DNA of 64,000 bases from Strobilurus pachycystidiatus (GCA_019915135.1 JAHLMK010000014.1:806001-870000), one strand, 5' to 3'. Shown: positions 22,067 through 34,493, counted from the first letter of the stretch. Made by a program: numbers and translations. Notes: generated by a model not told the origin, from the sequence alone.

Positions 22067-22790
22067 TGAGTTATCCGAATAATTCGGAACTTACGTGTGA
22101 CTGTTGCTCGGGTACCCGCGACGTGGAAATCCAGACATACACATGTATGTCTTACCCTGCAAGGCCCACATTCAATGGAGGACAATCATAGGTGGGTCTT
22201 GAGTCTTGCCAGGCACCGGGCATCCTCATGACGCATAGCATGAGAAAGCGACATTCGAGCAGCAGAACGTGCAATGATCCGAGCGTTCAAGCGTGTAAGT
22301 CATAATTTGCTCTGAAGAGTAAGCGCCATGGAAGTACAGTTCGACAACGACAGCTTTGGAGTCATAGGCTAAGTGACATAAGTACAGGATGTAGTATCAG
22401 TCGGCGTCTCAGTCAGAGCGGTATTGGCTACATCACCTCATAGCAAGAGTAGAGCTGTCGGCGATTACTAGTTGTCGGAAATGAATGGCGGGTGGGGCTC
22501 AGTGACTGACAGTCAGTCCTGAGAACAGTGGCACAGCACTCAGCTGAGCGGATGTAGACCAATGTCAGTGCTTCTTTTAGGGACAGCTACAGAAAAAGAC
22601 GAGAGACATGTGTCAAGCGCATCTCACCGTGGTACCGATGGTGGTATGTCTCCAAACACTGATATCGGAATTCGAAATAGTCAAAGCTCGAAAAGGAGGC
22701 GCAAAAGGTCGGTTCGCCGACGCGCTTGACCCGACTTTCCCAATCGAGCTTGTTCATTCGTCTGCAATTGTTGTTGACGCGTACTTGCCT
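22067..22790. other. Intergenic region, no gene recognised
   Basis: Nothing coding seen between the mobile element and the decayed copy B. A short frame at 22608-22805 has no features. Confidence 0.5.
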
Positions 22791-24480
22791 GTATCCTCGT
22801 CATAGTCTGAGAGAACCTGTCTAGATATGCCTCTTCGCCAAAAACCTACAACAACAAGATGATGAGCTCCATTCGGATCCGACGAGTCGGTCAAGTCCCC
22901 GATGGCGACCAGGCGTGCGAAACCCATGTCTTGATTTGGAAGAGTCGGGCTGTCGGCCTTTGACTTTCTTCCACCTACCACCACAATCAACATGGCGTTC
23001 ACTTTACCTCATTTCCACGATCGCGAGCTTGGGGCGCGTTCTCAAGCCCTCAGTCAAATCTGTGAACGATGATTAGCCTCTCGACGAAATATTAGCATAC
23101 ACCGTATCAAGGCGAATGAGCTCGTTAGCTTTGGGGCAAACCTGTCGCTGGGTCACTTGGACCAAGCGAAATTGACCGTCCCTGCTGGCGCTAACGGTCT
23201 TGGATTGCCATATACAACCGTTCAATGTTTTCCCTATCTCGATCTCGGCACCAACGCTACGCAGCAAAGTTCCCTTTTCATAGACTTCTCGCTCGAGAGA
23301 CTCCCTATCTCCTCTACCATTCTGAGCGCCAATGCTATCCTGTTTACTCGGTACACCATCTGAGGCAAATGCAAAAACGACTCAACCAGAAGTGTGCCTC
23401 CTCAATCGCCCACTACTCGTCATCGGTCAAAGACAAGAAGAACGCAGACCCACAGGCCCATGCCAATGCCGACGCCCTAGCTGACTTACAGTCTTGTCAC
23501 CTTCGGCCTTCCGCCACTAGAGTCTATGCTGCCTCCTTGCATCACAATATTTAACCGACACACGTCTGACCTTTTCGCTTAGTCCTCGTCACGCTCGAAT
23601 CAAAGCACTGCTGTTGCAACCGCCCGATACCCTTCGTTGAAACACTTGAGCATGCGTGTGACTATACTTAGTGGCACCGGGATACGCGCGTCGGGCTAGT
23701 GATGGAGACCGTCGAATTTCTGAGTTGGCCCTCTTGCGATTTCTCGCTTCCAAGACGTTGGTCGACACTGGGAGACTTTGGGAAGGCGCTTAGATGCTTC
23801 TGTCTCCGGTGTGTTCCCTTCCGATGGTCTCATCGCGCTCTGTGTCATGGAAGTCTTACTTTCCAGTACATTTGTCTGAGGCTGGATCGCGGCAGTGATT
23901 TGTGAATGTTCTTTTAAAAGACACAGGACGTTGGTTCCGTTGTCATTTGCAACCCAGCAGTCTCAAATGAGGAAGTTAGGACATTCGTATCTTTCTTCCG
24001 ACCTCGACTCGTTCAGTTCATCTTACTTCTGGATTCATCAGGCGAAGTGAACGACTTCTATCTGCAGATCACTGTTCATGTGTGTCTCTACGGTTACGAA
24101 GATTTGGCGCTCGAAGTACTTCTTTTGGCGCTCGCATCCGAGTCACAATTGAGCTTAAACCTTTCTGTTTCAATTTCAGACCCAGACAGATATAAAAACC
24201 AGTCCATGCCCGCGAGCGCTTGTCTCTTACCATGGCTATCGCTGTGTCCTCGCTTCGCACAGGGCGCTCGTCGTCCACACTCGCGAGTCACCTTCAAGCC
24301 TCTTCGCACTTTGCCCCAAGACGAGCTCTTCGCTCAGAGGGCGTGCAAGAGCATACCGTGGGGTCTATGCCTTCGATGTCCGCTATCGGTGTCGGAGGTG
24401 TTCAACTTCGTTGAATGCGAGGGTCACATGTACGAAGCTTGGTCTAGTTATGTGGCATGAACGCCACCTTCTCTTCTGCT
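22790..24480 (+). pseudogene. Decayed family member, F-box-like leader (copy B)
   Basis: Aligns by eye along its whole length with the reverse complement of 28400-30400. The leader before the start (near 22993, MAFTLPHFHD..) has the same order of landmarks as the leaders of the F-box genes at 58199 and 60791: a GATTTGGAAGA-type block, a pyrimidine run, then CCACAATCAAC before ATGGCG. Downstream, frames change repeatedly. Recognisable pieces shared with copy C are YLDLGTNATQQSS.. versus YLDLVTNSTQES.. (near 23240), FILLLDSSGEVNDFYLQITVH.. (near 24020) and SSLRTGRSSSTLA (near 24245). Multiple stops and indels rule out a product. Its original function is uncertain beyond the F-box-like leader. 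Confidence 0.65.
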
Positions 24481-24975
24481 CTGATTTGCACAGAATATTA
24501 GAATGATGTACTGATTCCACACTGACTCTGCACTTTGAAGAACCTAGAGAATCTTTTCACACTATTTCTACATGCCATGAGTACTTATAAATGTAGCTCT
24601 GTTGAGTGATCTACGTGATTTGAACTGATTCTACATTGCCCTATGCCTTGCATCATTATCGTACGCCACAGTTCGTAAAAAGTCTGAACGGTAAGTGCCG
24701 TGAGCCTGGACCGCTGAGTCATCCCACGTGTTGAGGATCAGCTTTTTGGCCACGACCCCCTGCTTGTCTTCGTATATCGACGGAAGCATTTTTTTGACTG
24801 CGTCAGGAGCCTGATTTTTGGTCGATCGCGTATTTTCGTCGAGCGTCGCCCTCGAACTAAGGTGCGTGGCGTCGTCGTCGGTGGATCGCACGGTGCTGAC
24901 GCGGGCGATTGCAGGACGTTCAAAACGGCCTGGGAACGACGCTAGGACATACCGCACGCCTCTCGCACTGCAACC
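24481..24975. other. Upstream region of the FGGY kinase gene
   Basis: No coding signal recognised. It should contain the promoter of the gene starting at 24976; I see no clear TATA box or operator. Confidence 0.45.
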
Positions 24976-27943
24976 ATGACCACCGACCACGACGGCACCT
25001 TTCTCGGCCTTGAGCTCGCGCCGGACCAGCTGCGCGCAGTGCTACTCGACAGCGCGCAAGAACTCGTCGGGACATGGGTCGTCGACTTTGACGAGTGCGA
25101 CCAGGGCGTCGGCGGCTGGGGATATGGCATTCGCGGCGGGATGTACACTGGCGCGCCAAGTCCGGGCGGAGGTGAGCATCCGTCTATAAATTGATTCGAA
25201 TTTACAAGTATATTTTGTAGGCGAAGCATTCACCGCGCCAGTGGAGATGTGGGTTCGCGCTCTGGACTTGCTATTTTCGAGGATGGCCGGCAACAACCAA
25301 ACCTACTCGCAACACAACTCTTCCGCTTATTCCCTCAACTCTCCCACATACAACACCCATGGCAATCCGATCCCCACCATCCGTGCAATCAGTGGATGTG
25401 CCCTTCCTTCGCTTGTCTTTTGGAAAAGCACACCTTTACCGGCATTGGGAACGTGAGTTTGAGCTATACCTCAATTTCTGCCCAGTCTACCCAGCAAGCG
25501 GAGGTGGTGACTTGAATTGCTGTTTGCAAACTTGCTGGGGACGACGGCCGACGGAGTGTGATTGAAGTCGGGCGCGTAGGACAGCGGGCGTTCTCAGAAA
25601 ACGTTCTGCGGAAAGTCTTCACACTCACTCCACCATTGTTGGCTTCCATCGCTTGCTTCTATCTTCAAAGCTTCTGCAAGTGCTAACTTGTACAAATCAT
25701 ATAGCTTGGACCCAGCCCACCCACTAGCAACATGGTTCGGCGCACAAGCCTTCAGTCTCGTCAACACCAGGTTCGTTTGCCTTCCTTGCTTCTCGTCATC
25801 CTAACCTTGCTTCTCCAGCGTACGCACTGGTCCTTCTGAACGAATGCGCGACGTCCTCTCACGCGCGTCACATTCTCGCGAGGCATGGGTGCGCACCGGG
25901 CGCGTCCAAAGCGCAGCCAAGTTCGTCGAGAGCCTGGTCAGCGGCCGCTGGGCGCCGCTCTCCGAAGCCGAGGCGTGGGCGTCAGGCATGTGGGATGCAC
26001 CGCATGCTCGCTGGGACGAGGAGATACTAGATCAGGTGGGCGGCGGACGCGAAGAGGGAAGACGAGTGCGCGGATGGCTGGGCGAGGTGCAACAGCAGTC
26101 GCAGTCGCAACAACCTCAGGTAGGACCTCGTTCTTGCTAACTAATGAGTCAAAACTGATGATTGCTCAGACAATATCCCGCTACATGTGCGAGCGGTACG
26201 GATTCCGCTCCGACACGCTCGTGCACGCCTTCACGATGGACGTGCTCGCGACGTATGCTGGGATGTGCCCCGCGCGGGGCGATGCCGTTGTGAGCTTCGG
26301 GCCTACGGACGTGTTGGTCTCCGAGGTCGGACCTGGGCCCTGGGCCAAGGACTGGCTCGAGCGCGAGATGCGTGGCGAGATGGTCGTGGTGCCGCACCCA
26401 TGGCCCAGCGCCGCGACCGGGACTGTGATCGGGAGGAGGTACCTCGCACTGTTATCTGCACCGAATGCGGACGTGGCGCGTGCTCTGGTAAGGGACATGT
26501 ACACAAAGAGCTGGAGTGCATTCGATAGGCTCGTGGCGATCGTACCGCCCGGTGGAAGTATTGGTGAGGATCTGCCTCTTGGTACTCATGATGATGATTT
26601 GCAGCTAACCAGTACGTCCCAACTAGGCCTGGATGACAAGCTATTCGCATTCTGGTCTTTACCAACCATTACGCGATTCGAAGTCGGCGTGATGGTCAGC
26701 GAGTTCAGGGATCTGAGGGCAAATCCGAGGTGTCTCGTGGAGAGCCAGATCGTCGGGATGCGCGTGCGCTGGGGCCGTGTGTCTGGCGTGGGCGGGTGGG
26801 ATCTCGACCCGTCCAGCAAAAGCAAAGAGGCGGAGGAGAAGGCGAATAGCACTGTGGCTTCAACGCCTTCTGTCCCGGGTTCGGTCACCCTCCCACCGCC
26901 ATTGCCGTTCTCCCCTGCTACGTCTGCATTGCCCCGACGGTTACTGTGCACAGGCGCTGCGGCCAACTTCCCTTCCATAAGTAATGTGCTTTGTGATGTC
27001 TTTGGGAGGAGAGTGTATGTTGGGATGAGCCAGGTAGGTGGTGGTCTCTGAAGTTCCTCTCTCCCATTTCCCATTACTCTTTTCCTGCATCTTTCTTCGT
27101 TTTACAATTCCTTCTTTCATCTCGGGACCTTCGCTGATCCATTCTCGCTTCTCAGATCGACTCTGCCCAGATCTCACCCCATCGAAACGCCCCCGCTCGT
27201 GGATTCCCCGGGCGCGCTGCTCTCGGAAGCGCGCTTGTAGCGCGGTGGGCCTTCTCTTCTTCCTCTTCTCACCCATCAAGCGCAACCGCACCCAAAGAAG
27301 GCACATCCAACGAAACTGGTCAGTCCACATCCTCCCTCCCCCATTCCCTGCCCTTCACTAACAACAGAATTAGACAGAGTAGGGTTCGAGGCATCCGTCC
27401 ATGCAGTGCACGCGGCACGCTGGGAACGCAGTGGCGGGACGTGGGCGCGGACAAACGTCGAGCCCCCTGCCACTACGAATACTGGGTATGGGACACCGGG
27501 AGGGGGAGGGTACGGAGGACCGGGGAACACGACGCCGACGCATTATGCAGGACAAGGAGGGTTCGGTAGCCACACGCCGACGTATGGGGGAGGGTACAGC
27601 GGTGGCTCGACCCCGACGCTGTCGTCGTTGAACTCGCAGTCGAGCTTACTTGGTGCAGCGCAGCAGCAGGAAGACCCGGCGGCGGCGGCAGCGGGTGGGA
27701 CGACGACGCTTGTTCCGATTAGTGCACTGCCGATTGTGTATCCTGATGCTGGTTCGGGTGAGTGCTTTTGGCTTTTTCTTTCCATCCACTCTGATTTGAC
27801 GACCATCATTTCCAGACCCAGACTTGGACCTCGCACAAGCGGGTCTCGCACGCGTCGCGGACGCGGACCACGATGCGTTCCTCGGCTACGCGTCGCTCGT
27901 CGGTGAGTGGGTGCGGCTTGAGGGTGTCGTCAGGCGTGGATGA
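24976..27943 (+). CDS. Divergent xylulokinase-like FGGY carbohydrate kinase
   Basis: Nine exons: 24976-25171, 25221-25452, 25705-25770, 25819-26119, 26170-26563, 26627-27033, 27156-27318, 27383-27757, 27816-27943; 753 aa in register. The start gives FLGLELAPDQLRAVLLD, the FGGY N-lobe nucleotide strand. Later landmarks match fungal xylulokinases: IRAISGCA, WAPLSEAEAWASGMWD.. with WDEEIL, HAFTMDVLATYAGM (relatives: FTGDNPASLAGM), GDAVVSFGPTDVL (relatives: SLGTSDT), SIGLDDKLFAFW, CTGAAANFPSISNVLCDVFGRRVYV and ARGFPGRAALGSAL near the end. Xylulokinase phosphorylates D-xylulose for the pentose phosphate pathway. It is longer than typical (about 500-600 aa) because of Gly/Thr-rich and Gln/Ala-rich insertions in exon 8. 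Several signature residues differ and the TGS..RFTG segment is missing, so it may be a neofunctionalised paralog. The intron at 26564-26626 is a multiple of three and open, so its removal is a judgement. Confidence 0.75.
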
Positions 27944-28399
27944 TGGATGAATGGTGTCTCGGTCTCGTTTATACTTAGGTTCTTCTTGCTTGCTTGCTTT
28001 CCAAAAATGCGTACTGGCACGCCGATACCACCATCCCATTTCTTCTCACTTACTTACAAAACTGTGTTAACACTAACGTACTTACATACCACACTTACCA
28101 TACGACATGAGCGCAAGTTAAATTATTTGACATATTGGGTGTCGATGGAGTATAGAGGTGTAGCGTGGTGTATGTATTCGATTCTGGTGAGGTGATCTTC
28201 CCCTGCCTACGACCTCACAAACAAGCATGACTTGCCAGTGGGTAGATCTCTCCCATTTTGGAAATTCACTGCATAGAGTCATGTATGACATTTCTCGTAA
28301 GAACAACGGTGGCGTTCAATGCTACATTAATCCAATCATCGCACTACATAAGAGACAACAAAGAGATATGTACTGTATATGAACCCCGACGAACGGGGC
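27944..28399. other. Downstream region of the kinase, no gene recognised
   Basis: Only short overlapping frames are present. It separates the kinase from the decayed copy C. Confidence 0.5.
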
Positions 28400-30400
28400 A
28401 AGGATTCCAAAAATTTAAAGCCTAGTGCTGCAAAGCACTGGAGGAGCAATGCCTCGACACCCATAATGCCTCGTATGTCGACTCATCACTTGCCAAAGGG
28501 TGGCTGCCCATGAGAGTTCACTTGGCAGTTGCCCCTGTACAATGACCATGATGAGGAAAGGGCCACAAGCGACCAACGACCATACCAACTCGAGCCGTGT
28601 ACGGCGTGTGTGTATAATCTGAGTCGCTAGAATGGCCCCTCACTTTCGACGAGGTTGAGAGCCCCCGACACCGATCGCGGACGTCGATGGCATGTACCCC
28701 ACAGTATGTTCTTGCACGCCCTCTGAGCGAAGCTCGTCTTGGGGCCGATGTGCGAAGAGGACTTGGATGTGTCTCGCGAGTGTGGACGACGAACGTCCTG
28801 TGCGAAGCGAGGACACAGCTATGGCGATGGTAGATAACAAGCGCTCACGGGTTAGGACAGGTTTTATATCAGTCTGAGTCTGAGATTGAAAAGCTTAGTT
28901 GTGACCCGGATGCGAGCGCCAAAAGAAGTACTTCGAGCGCCAAACTTTAGTAACCGTAGAGACAGACATGAATGATCTGCAGATGGAAGTAGTACACTTC
29001 GCCTGATAAATCCAGAAATAAGATGACACGAACGAGTCAAGGAATGGAAGGAAGATACAGGAGTTCTAACTGCCTCATTCAAATTTTCGAACGGAATCAA
29101 CTTCCTGGGCCTTTCGCTAAAGCATTCAGGAATCACTGCCGCGACATATCATCAGGCGTCTGCACCGGAAGGTTACACTTACACGAAATGAAGTACCATG
29201 GAATCAACGAAAAAGGACTGCATATGAAGTTGCCGGTCTAAGAGAGTCAGATTGCCTTCACAATCAGAGTCAGCAATCGGCCAATGGGTCCTGGCTTACA
29301 TATCAAAGTCGCATTTGGTGTAGACGTTGATCTCTAGAAGAAGGTCAGTCGCTTGGGATGTGTCTGGAATAGTAGGACCCAACGTCTTGACAGCGAGAAA
29401 GCGCTAACTTCGAAGACTCGATGGTCTCCATCCCTTCACTAGCCCGAGACGCGTATCTCACTACAACTCTACTTACGCACATATTCACAGCGGCCTGCGA
29501 CGAACGGTTTTGAGCCGTTGTAGCAGCAGTACTAAGTTTGAGCATGACGTGGATCAAGTGGAAGGTCGGACGTATGCCGGTCAGTGTGATGCAAGAAATC
29601 ACCATGGACTTCAATGGCGGGAGGCCGGGGGTGATACGTTTGTGGGTATCAAGTGGGTAAGCATTTCTGGCACCGTCAAGGACATGAGGCTACGGGTCTA
29701 CGTTCTTCTGTCTTTGAGCAGAGCGAGTATGAACGGAGGTTGGGCGATCGAGGAGGTACACATCTGCGCCGTTCTACTGCCTTCGTCACAAATGGCCCAG
29801 GAAATGGTGTACCGAGAAGAAAGGATAGCGTTGCGCTTGGAATAGTTGAAGAGATGGAGTCTCTCGGGCAAAATCGTTTCTGAGACTTTCCTGCGTAGAA
29901 TTGGTGACGAGATCGAGATAGCCAATAGGCATCGGCCAACTCTGACACTGCAAAACCGTCAGCGCCTGCAGGGATGGTCCAAGTGACCAGGCGACAGATA
30001 GTACTCGAGCTCGTCCAGAACTTGGGAGCTTTGACGGTGTAGAGATTCTTTGAGTGTCCATTCGCTCACAGACCTGGCTGAACGCTTGAGAGCGCGGTCT
30101 GAGTTCACGATCGTAGGATGAAGCAAAGTAGACGGCATGTTGACTGTGGTGGTACTGAAAGAAAGACGAAAGCCGACGGCCCCGACGCTTCCAAATCAGG
30201 GTGTGAGGTTTCCCACGCCGTGGTCGCCATCGGGCCTTGACCGACGCGTCGGAACTGTATCAGTGTATGAGACTTGACATCTTCTATCAGTAAGTTTTCG
30301 GAGAAGAGGTATATCTAGACAGGCCCTTTTAGACGAAGACGAGCATTCGAACAAGTACGCGTCAACAACAGTACAGCCACTTTACGGCTTTCTTTTGCGC
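28400..30400 (-). pseudogene. Decayed family member, F-box-like leader (copy C)
   Basis: Inverted relative of copy B. The promoter-side block near 30300-30400 (TGTTGTTGACGCGTAC.. then CTGTCTAGATAT) matches 22770-22830, and the leader before the start near 30140 (MPSTLLHPTIVN..) matches the F-box leaders at 58 and 60 kb. Then follow SVSEWTLKESLHRQSSQVLDELEYYLSPG, frame breaks, YLDLVTNSTQES.. and, toward 28990-28640, the same blocks as copy B (24040-24420). Stops and indels throughout. Confidence 0.65.
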
Positions 30401-31078
30401 GATCACTCGTACTGTCCTGAACGTCTGTGTAATTTGGACATCTTCTCGATCTCTCAATCGCCAATTACGATGGACCTGTAACATCGACGTATTGATTCTG
30501 CTGCTGGCATTGGTGATCAAATGCGTCCAACAATTACCGCCACTCGCTCAGCGCTCAGTATCGTGGCGGCGCCCGAACAGGCTTTCGATAATGCATGGAT
30601 AGTCTGGGCTTACAATGTGCTGGCCTCGCTGCTGAACTCCTATGAGTCTGCATGGGCGCTCCAAGCTGAGCAGTGAAGAGCGTACCCTCTAGCTTTGAGC
30701 TTGAGCTCACAGACAAGGGCAGAACACGATCCGGACCGTTACCCGCCACGGACCGCTCGACTTCATGTCCACCCTTTGAAAACCTTTCCTTCCAGGTCCT
30801 TCCAGCGGGTGTCCTTGTACGACTCCGTGCACGATCCTCAAGGGACTCATCGTGCACCCGACATTCTCCTGCAGACGGCCCGTTCCCCCACCGGTCCGCT
30901 GAAAACACCAACCTACGACGACGGCAGCAACCTATAAGTATGTTCATGCTTGTTGATACAATGTTAGTCTCTGCAACTCCGCTATTCCTTTGTTGGGACG
31001 TCGACTCTCAAGTGGATCTCGTCACTGATCAACTGTCTCGGTCCAATTCAAAACCTTCGTCAGTTGACCGTCTTTCCC
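30401..31078. other. Region upstream of the SDR gene, no gene recognised
   Basis: Overlapping frames of 80-139 codons on both strands at 30560-31090 conflict with each other and show no motif. The SDR promoter should lie in the last few hundred bases. Confidence 0.45.
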
Positions 31079-32218
31079 ATGGCCTCCATTGACCAAAGTA
31101 CGCATTCCTTCCCATGTCTCGTGTAACTTGTCTCTTACCATGTCTTCTGGTGGTGTAGCCACTGCTCTCGCTAATGCACAACCCGCTCGGTCTGCTCTCA
31201 ATTTGTTCTCTGTCGTCAATCGCGTGGCCATGGTCACCGGTGAGCATTCCCTTCTAATATCTCAAAGTGAAGCACTGATTCAACCCCCACCCGTTCCCCA
31301 GGTGGACATCGTGGTATAGGCCTGGAGATGGCTTTGGCCCTCGCTGAAGCTGGTGCCGTCGTCTATTGCATCGACCTTCCCGCCAAGCCAGACGAGGCTT
31401 GGCTCAAAGTGCAGCAGTTCGCTGCTAGTCTTCCTGATGAACCCAGGGGCCGCCTCGAATACATGTCAGGCAATGTGACCGACCAGGCGGGTATATGGGC
31501 TGTAGCGGAACAGATTGGGGACAAGGAAGGAAGATTGGACATATGCGTGTGTAATGCGGGAATCCTGAGACGCTTTGATTGTCTCGACTATCCTGCAGAC
31601 GAGTTCCAGACGGTTCGTGGTCTACACCATAGGGTCTCCCGCAAGTGATGCTGATGAAATTCAATTAGCTGATGAAGGTCAACGTCGACGGCGTTTTGTT
31701 CTCCGCGCAAGCTGCAGGAAGGCAAATGAGGCGTTTCAATTCCCCTGGCAGCATCATCATGATTGGATCGATGAGCGGCTCCATCACGAACCAGAACCAA
31801 CCGTGGGTCGCCTACAACAGTAGCAAAGCTGCTGTTCTGCAGATGGCGCGCTCTATGGCCTGCGAACTTGGCGTCCACAAGATCCGCGTCAACTCGATCA
31901 GTCCTGGGTACATCTACACCGAGTGCGTTCCCCGCCCAAGACTGCTTCGTATAGAGATAGTCTGAGACCTCATTCCAGCATGACGCGTGCTTTCCTAGAG
32001 CCCCAGCCTGCTCTGAAGAAAGAATGGGAAGCCCAGAACCCCTTGGGTCGTCTTGGGCGTCCGGATGAGCTTCGTGGTGTTCTTCTTTGGTTAGCCAGCG
32101 ATGCATCGACTTTCTGCACTGGAAGCGAGTGAGTGCTGATTTCTTTTATCTACCTTGGCATTCTCTGATGGTTCTCCGACCCAGCGTCAGGGTTGATGGC
32201 GGACAGTGCGCGTGGTGA
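31079..32218 (+). CDS. Short-chain dehydrogenase/reductase (sorbose/L-xylulose reductase type)
   Basis: Six exons: 31079-31097, 31159-31239, 31302-31612, 31669-31922, 31979-32128, 32185-32218; 282 aa, normal for classical SDRs. Motifs in order: VAMVTGGHRGIGLEMALALAE (TGxxxGIG cofactor site, residues about 31-51), D of CIDLP at the end of strand 2, VCNAGIL (NNAG equivalent), SIIMIGSMSGS (catalytic Ser), WVAYNSSKAAV (catalytic YxxxK) and IRVNSISPGYIYTDM. C-terminus: TGSDVRVDGGQCAW. Closest relatives by pattern are NADP(H)-dependent polyol/ketose reductases such as Sou1, mannitol dehydrogenase and L-xylulose reductase, which interconvert ketoses and sugar alcohols in the cytosol. The 19-base first exon encodes only MASIDQ plus one base and was chosen because it gives a clean splice into TTALANAQPARSAL. 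Confidence 0.88.
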
Positions 32219-32466
32219 TTCTTTCAGCTTTATATAGGGTTTTGGGGTGCACGTAGTAGTGGCGCGTAGCATATTGTAAGATACTTGACGTCGACAATAA
32301 GAAGTGTATACTTTTCTTCTGGGCAATACAGGTGTTATAGGCACGCGTTTGGGGCGTATGGCTTTTCAATCTAAGGACTATCTCTGGAAATATCTGTGAA
32401 AATAGGTAACGGTCACGCACAGTTCGCATCTTGTCCTCTACTACGAGGTGATAGCCATCGCAGACC

Positions 32467-33964
32467 ATGTTCACAGTGCAGCCGGCTTCGCTTCTTGCAA
32501 TGCCAGCAGAGCTATCCGCGGAAATATTTGCCCAGGCAAGTCTCCGATGCATGTGTTGAAACAGCTCCAGAATCAATTGGGAACGTGTTGTACCGTCAGG
32601 TCGAGACACCCGATCTCAAGCATTTACGCTCGACTTGTAAAGCATTCTCCAAGAACCATGACATCAATTCGAGCCTTTTCCGCGAAGTGGAGGTTAACCT
32701 TCATCTGTACCTCAACGCACCTTTGACGCTCAGAGTGCTCTCCTTCTTTTCTTCGATTCGTGCTAAAAAGACTGTCCTTGGAATGCACATTCGGAGTCTG
32801 AAAATCCATGGAGCTCCCAAGGCATGGTTGTCGCGCAGAGAGCGGTTTTGGATGAAGCTCTCGGAACGATGGTCTTCTATCAGTATCAGCCGCATCGGAA
32901 ATGCGCTTCTTAAGACCATTCCCCATCTTGAGAATCTCGACAGCGTCACGTAAGTGTTCCGTCTTGTTTAGCTTTTCTCGTTGTCTTTACTGTTCTCCAT
33001 AGGTTGATTTTCATGGATGTGCCTCACAAGATCAACAAGCAGATACTGCATTGCTTAGCCTCGAGAGGTTCCATCCAGAGTCTGCATCTTTTCAAAACTA
33101 GGCTCCAGGTCGTGCATGGCTTCAGTAATCTGAAGAGTCTCAGCATCGAAACGGCCCTCGATGCCAATGCGGTCTTCGACATCATAGTAAAGAGTCCGGA
33201 TTCGCTAACGGAATTCGCCTCCTACACATATGGTTATCGAGAACCGATCTGGGATGTCACCGACGTCTCACAATGGAAAGGCATGCCACTACGCTCAATT
33301 CTCGTAAACCATACTCTACCGCCACAGCTGTGGGCGCTCCTTTCTGCCTCGCATATTCAGTTAGAGCGCATCCGAATGTTGTACAACGATGGCAATCTGG
33401 AGTTCACTCGCTATCTGGCATCATACGCTGGTCTACGGTCTTTAGTCCTGGAGAGCTCGACTCCATGGGACCAGGACTTCGTCCGGAGGTTCTTCCATGC
33501 TCTTGCAGCGCACAAAGATACGCTTTCCTGTATCAAGCTGGGAGACTCTTGGCGCGTGGACAATATCATTGTCCTGGTGCTCACTCAGTTCTCCCAACTA
33601 TCTGTCCTTCGTATTGCCCTCAATCCGGAAGACTCGCCAGAGAAGGTTTCGGTTTGTCTTTTCTTCTTTTCCGGGATGTTCATGTACTTGACTTAGTCTG
33701 TAGAAGGGTCTTCTCGGCTGCCTGCACTCGTGGCCAAATCTCTCAGACGTCGAGATCCATATCGGCGCATCTGTGGTCGCACCTAACCACCTTCCTGCAG
33801 TTGCTCTCCTTGACTCCATCTTAACTTTCCGGTCATACTCACCGATGGGACCGCTGAGGATCCGGTGCTTTTGTTGGGAGAGCAGGTCTGTAAGGGCCGG
33901 AAATGGCTCATACCGCTTTGTCACAGTCGTCTCCGAACACCACCACCCGAACAAGTTATGGTAG
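32467..33964 (+). CDS. F-box/LRR-like protein, tandem copy 1 (intact)
   Basis: Four exons: 32467-32535, 32600-32949, 33003-33645, 33704-33964; 440 aa. The F-box starts at residue 12: MPAELSAEIFAQ, then after splicing VETPDLKHLRSTCKAFSKNHDI. The rest has LRR-like periodic hydrophobics (LHLFKTRLQVVHGFSNLKSLSIE.., LRSLVLESSTPWDQDFVRRFF) as in many agaricomycete F-box proteins, which probably recruit targets to SCF ubiquitin ligases. Intron 1 would use a GC donor (cag-GCAAGT) and a normal CAG acceptor; the sister gene at 37111 has GTAAGT at the same place. Intron 3 has a weak donor (GTTTCG), shared by both copies. Copies are similar from about 32404 to 34066. If the GC donor is not spliced, the frame stops 15 codons later. 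Confidence 0.75.
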
Positions 33965-34066
33965 ACCATATGGTGGACCTGCAACGACCCATCCTCCTGT
34001 CGACGAGTCTATTGAGTAAGTCAAGTATTTGACTTACAAGCTGGCCGCTGACCAGACTCCAAGCTC

Positions 34067-34493
34067 ACATTACGGCTGTCCGTAGGTGACCCTCACACCG
34101 GCCAAGCGGGACTTAGTGAAAGCCAGTCAGGAGGTTGCCATCAACAGTCGAGGGCGTAGTGAAGTCGGTCAATGTAGTTTGACGTGGTCTAGATTGAGAA
34201 CTAGTTGTATAGATTATGGGCAGAAAAAGGACTGTCAAGCTCTTCGTAATTTAACCGGGAAGATCTACACAACTTCGTTGACTTTTGGCTCGTGTGGGTT
34301 CACATCTTAAACACTGTCATTAAAGAATGGTTCCGCGTCGATGCTCTCACTGGGCAAAGAATCCATGTTTGTTGCCATTGGCGCAGCGGCAAAATGGATG
34401 GTTGTGTGCGTGTGTGCAGGTTCCAACGCGGCGTCCCACAAGGAGCCATACAGCTGAACAAGGACGTAGGTGAGTATCGTGGTCAGGGTCTAT
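34067..34493. other. Intergenic region, no gene recognised
   Basis: Begins where similarity between the two F-box copies ends. No coding or structural signal seen before the inverted repeat at 34494. Confidence 0.5.

Noticed and set aside
25453..25704. Extra exon in the long intron of the FGGY kinase
   Set aside because: Open segments there do not match the missing kinase region and would break the phase of the flanking exons.
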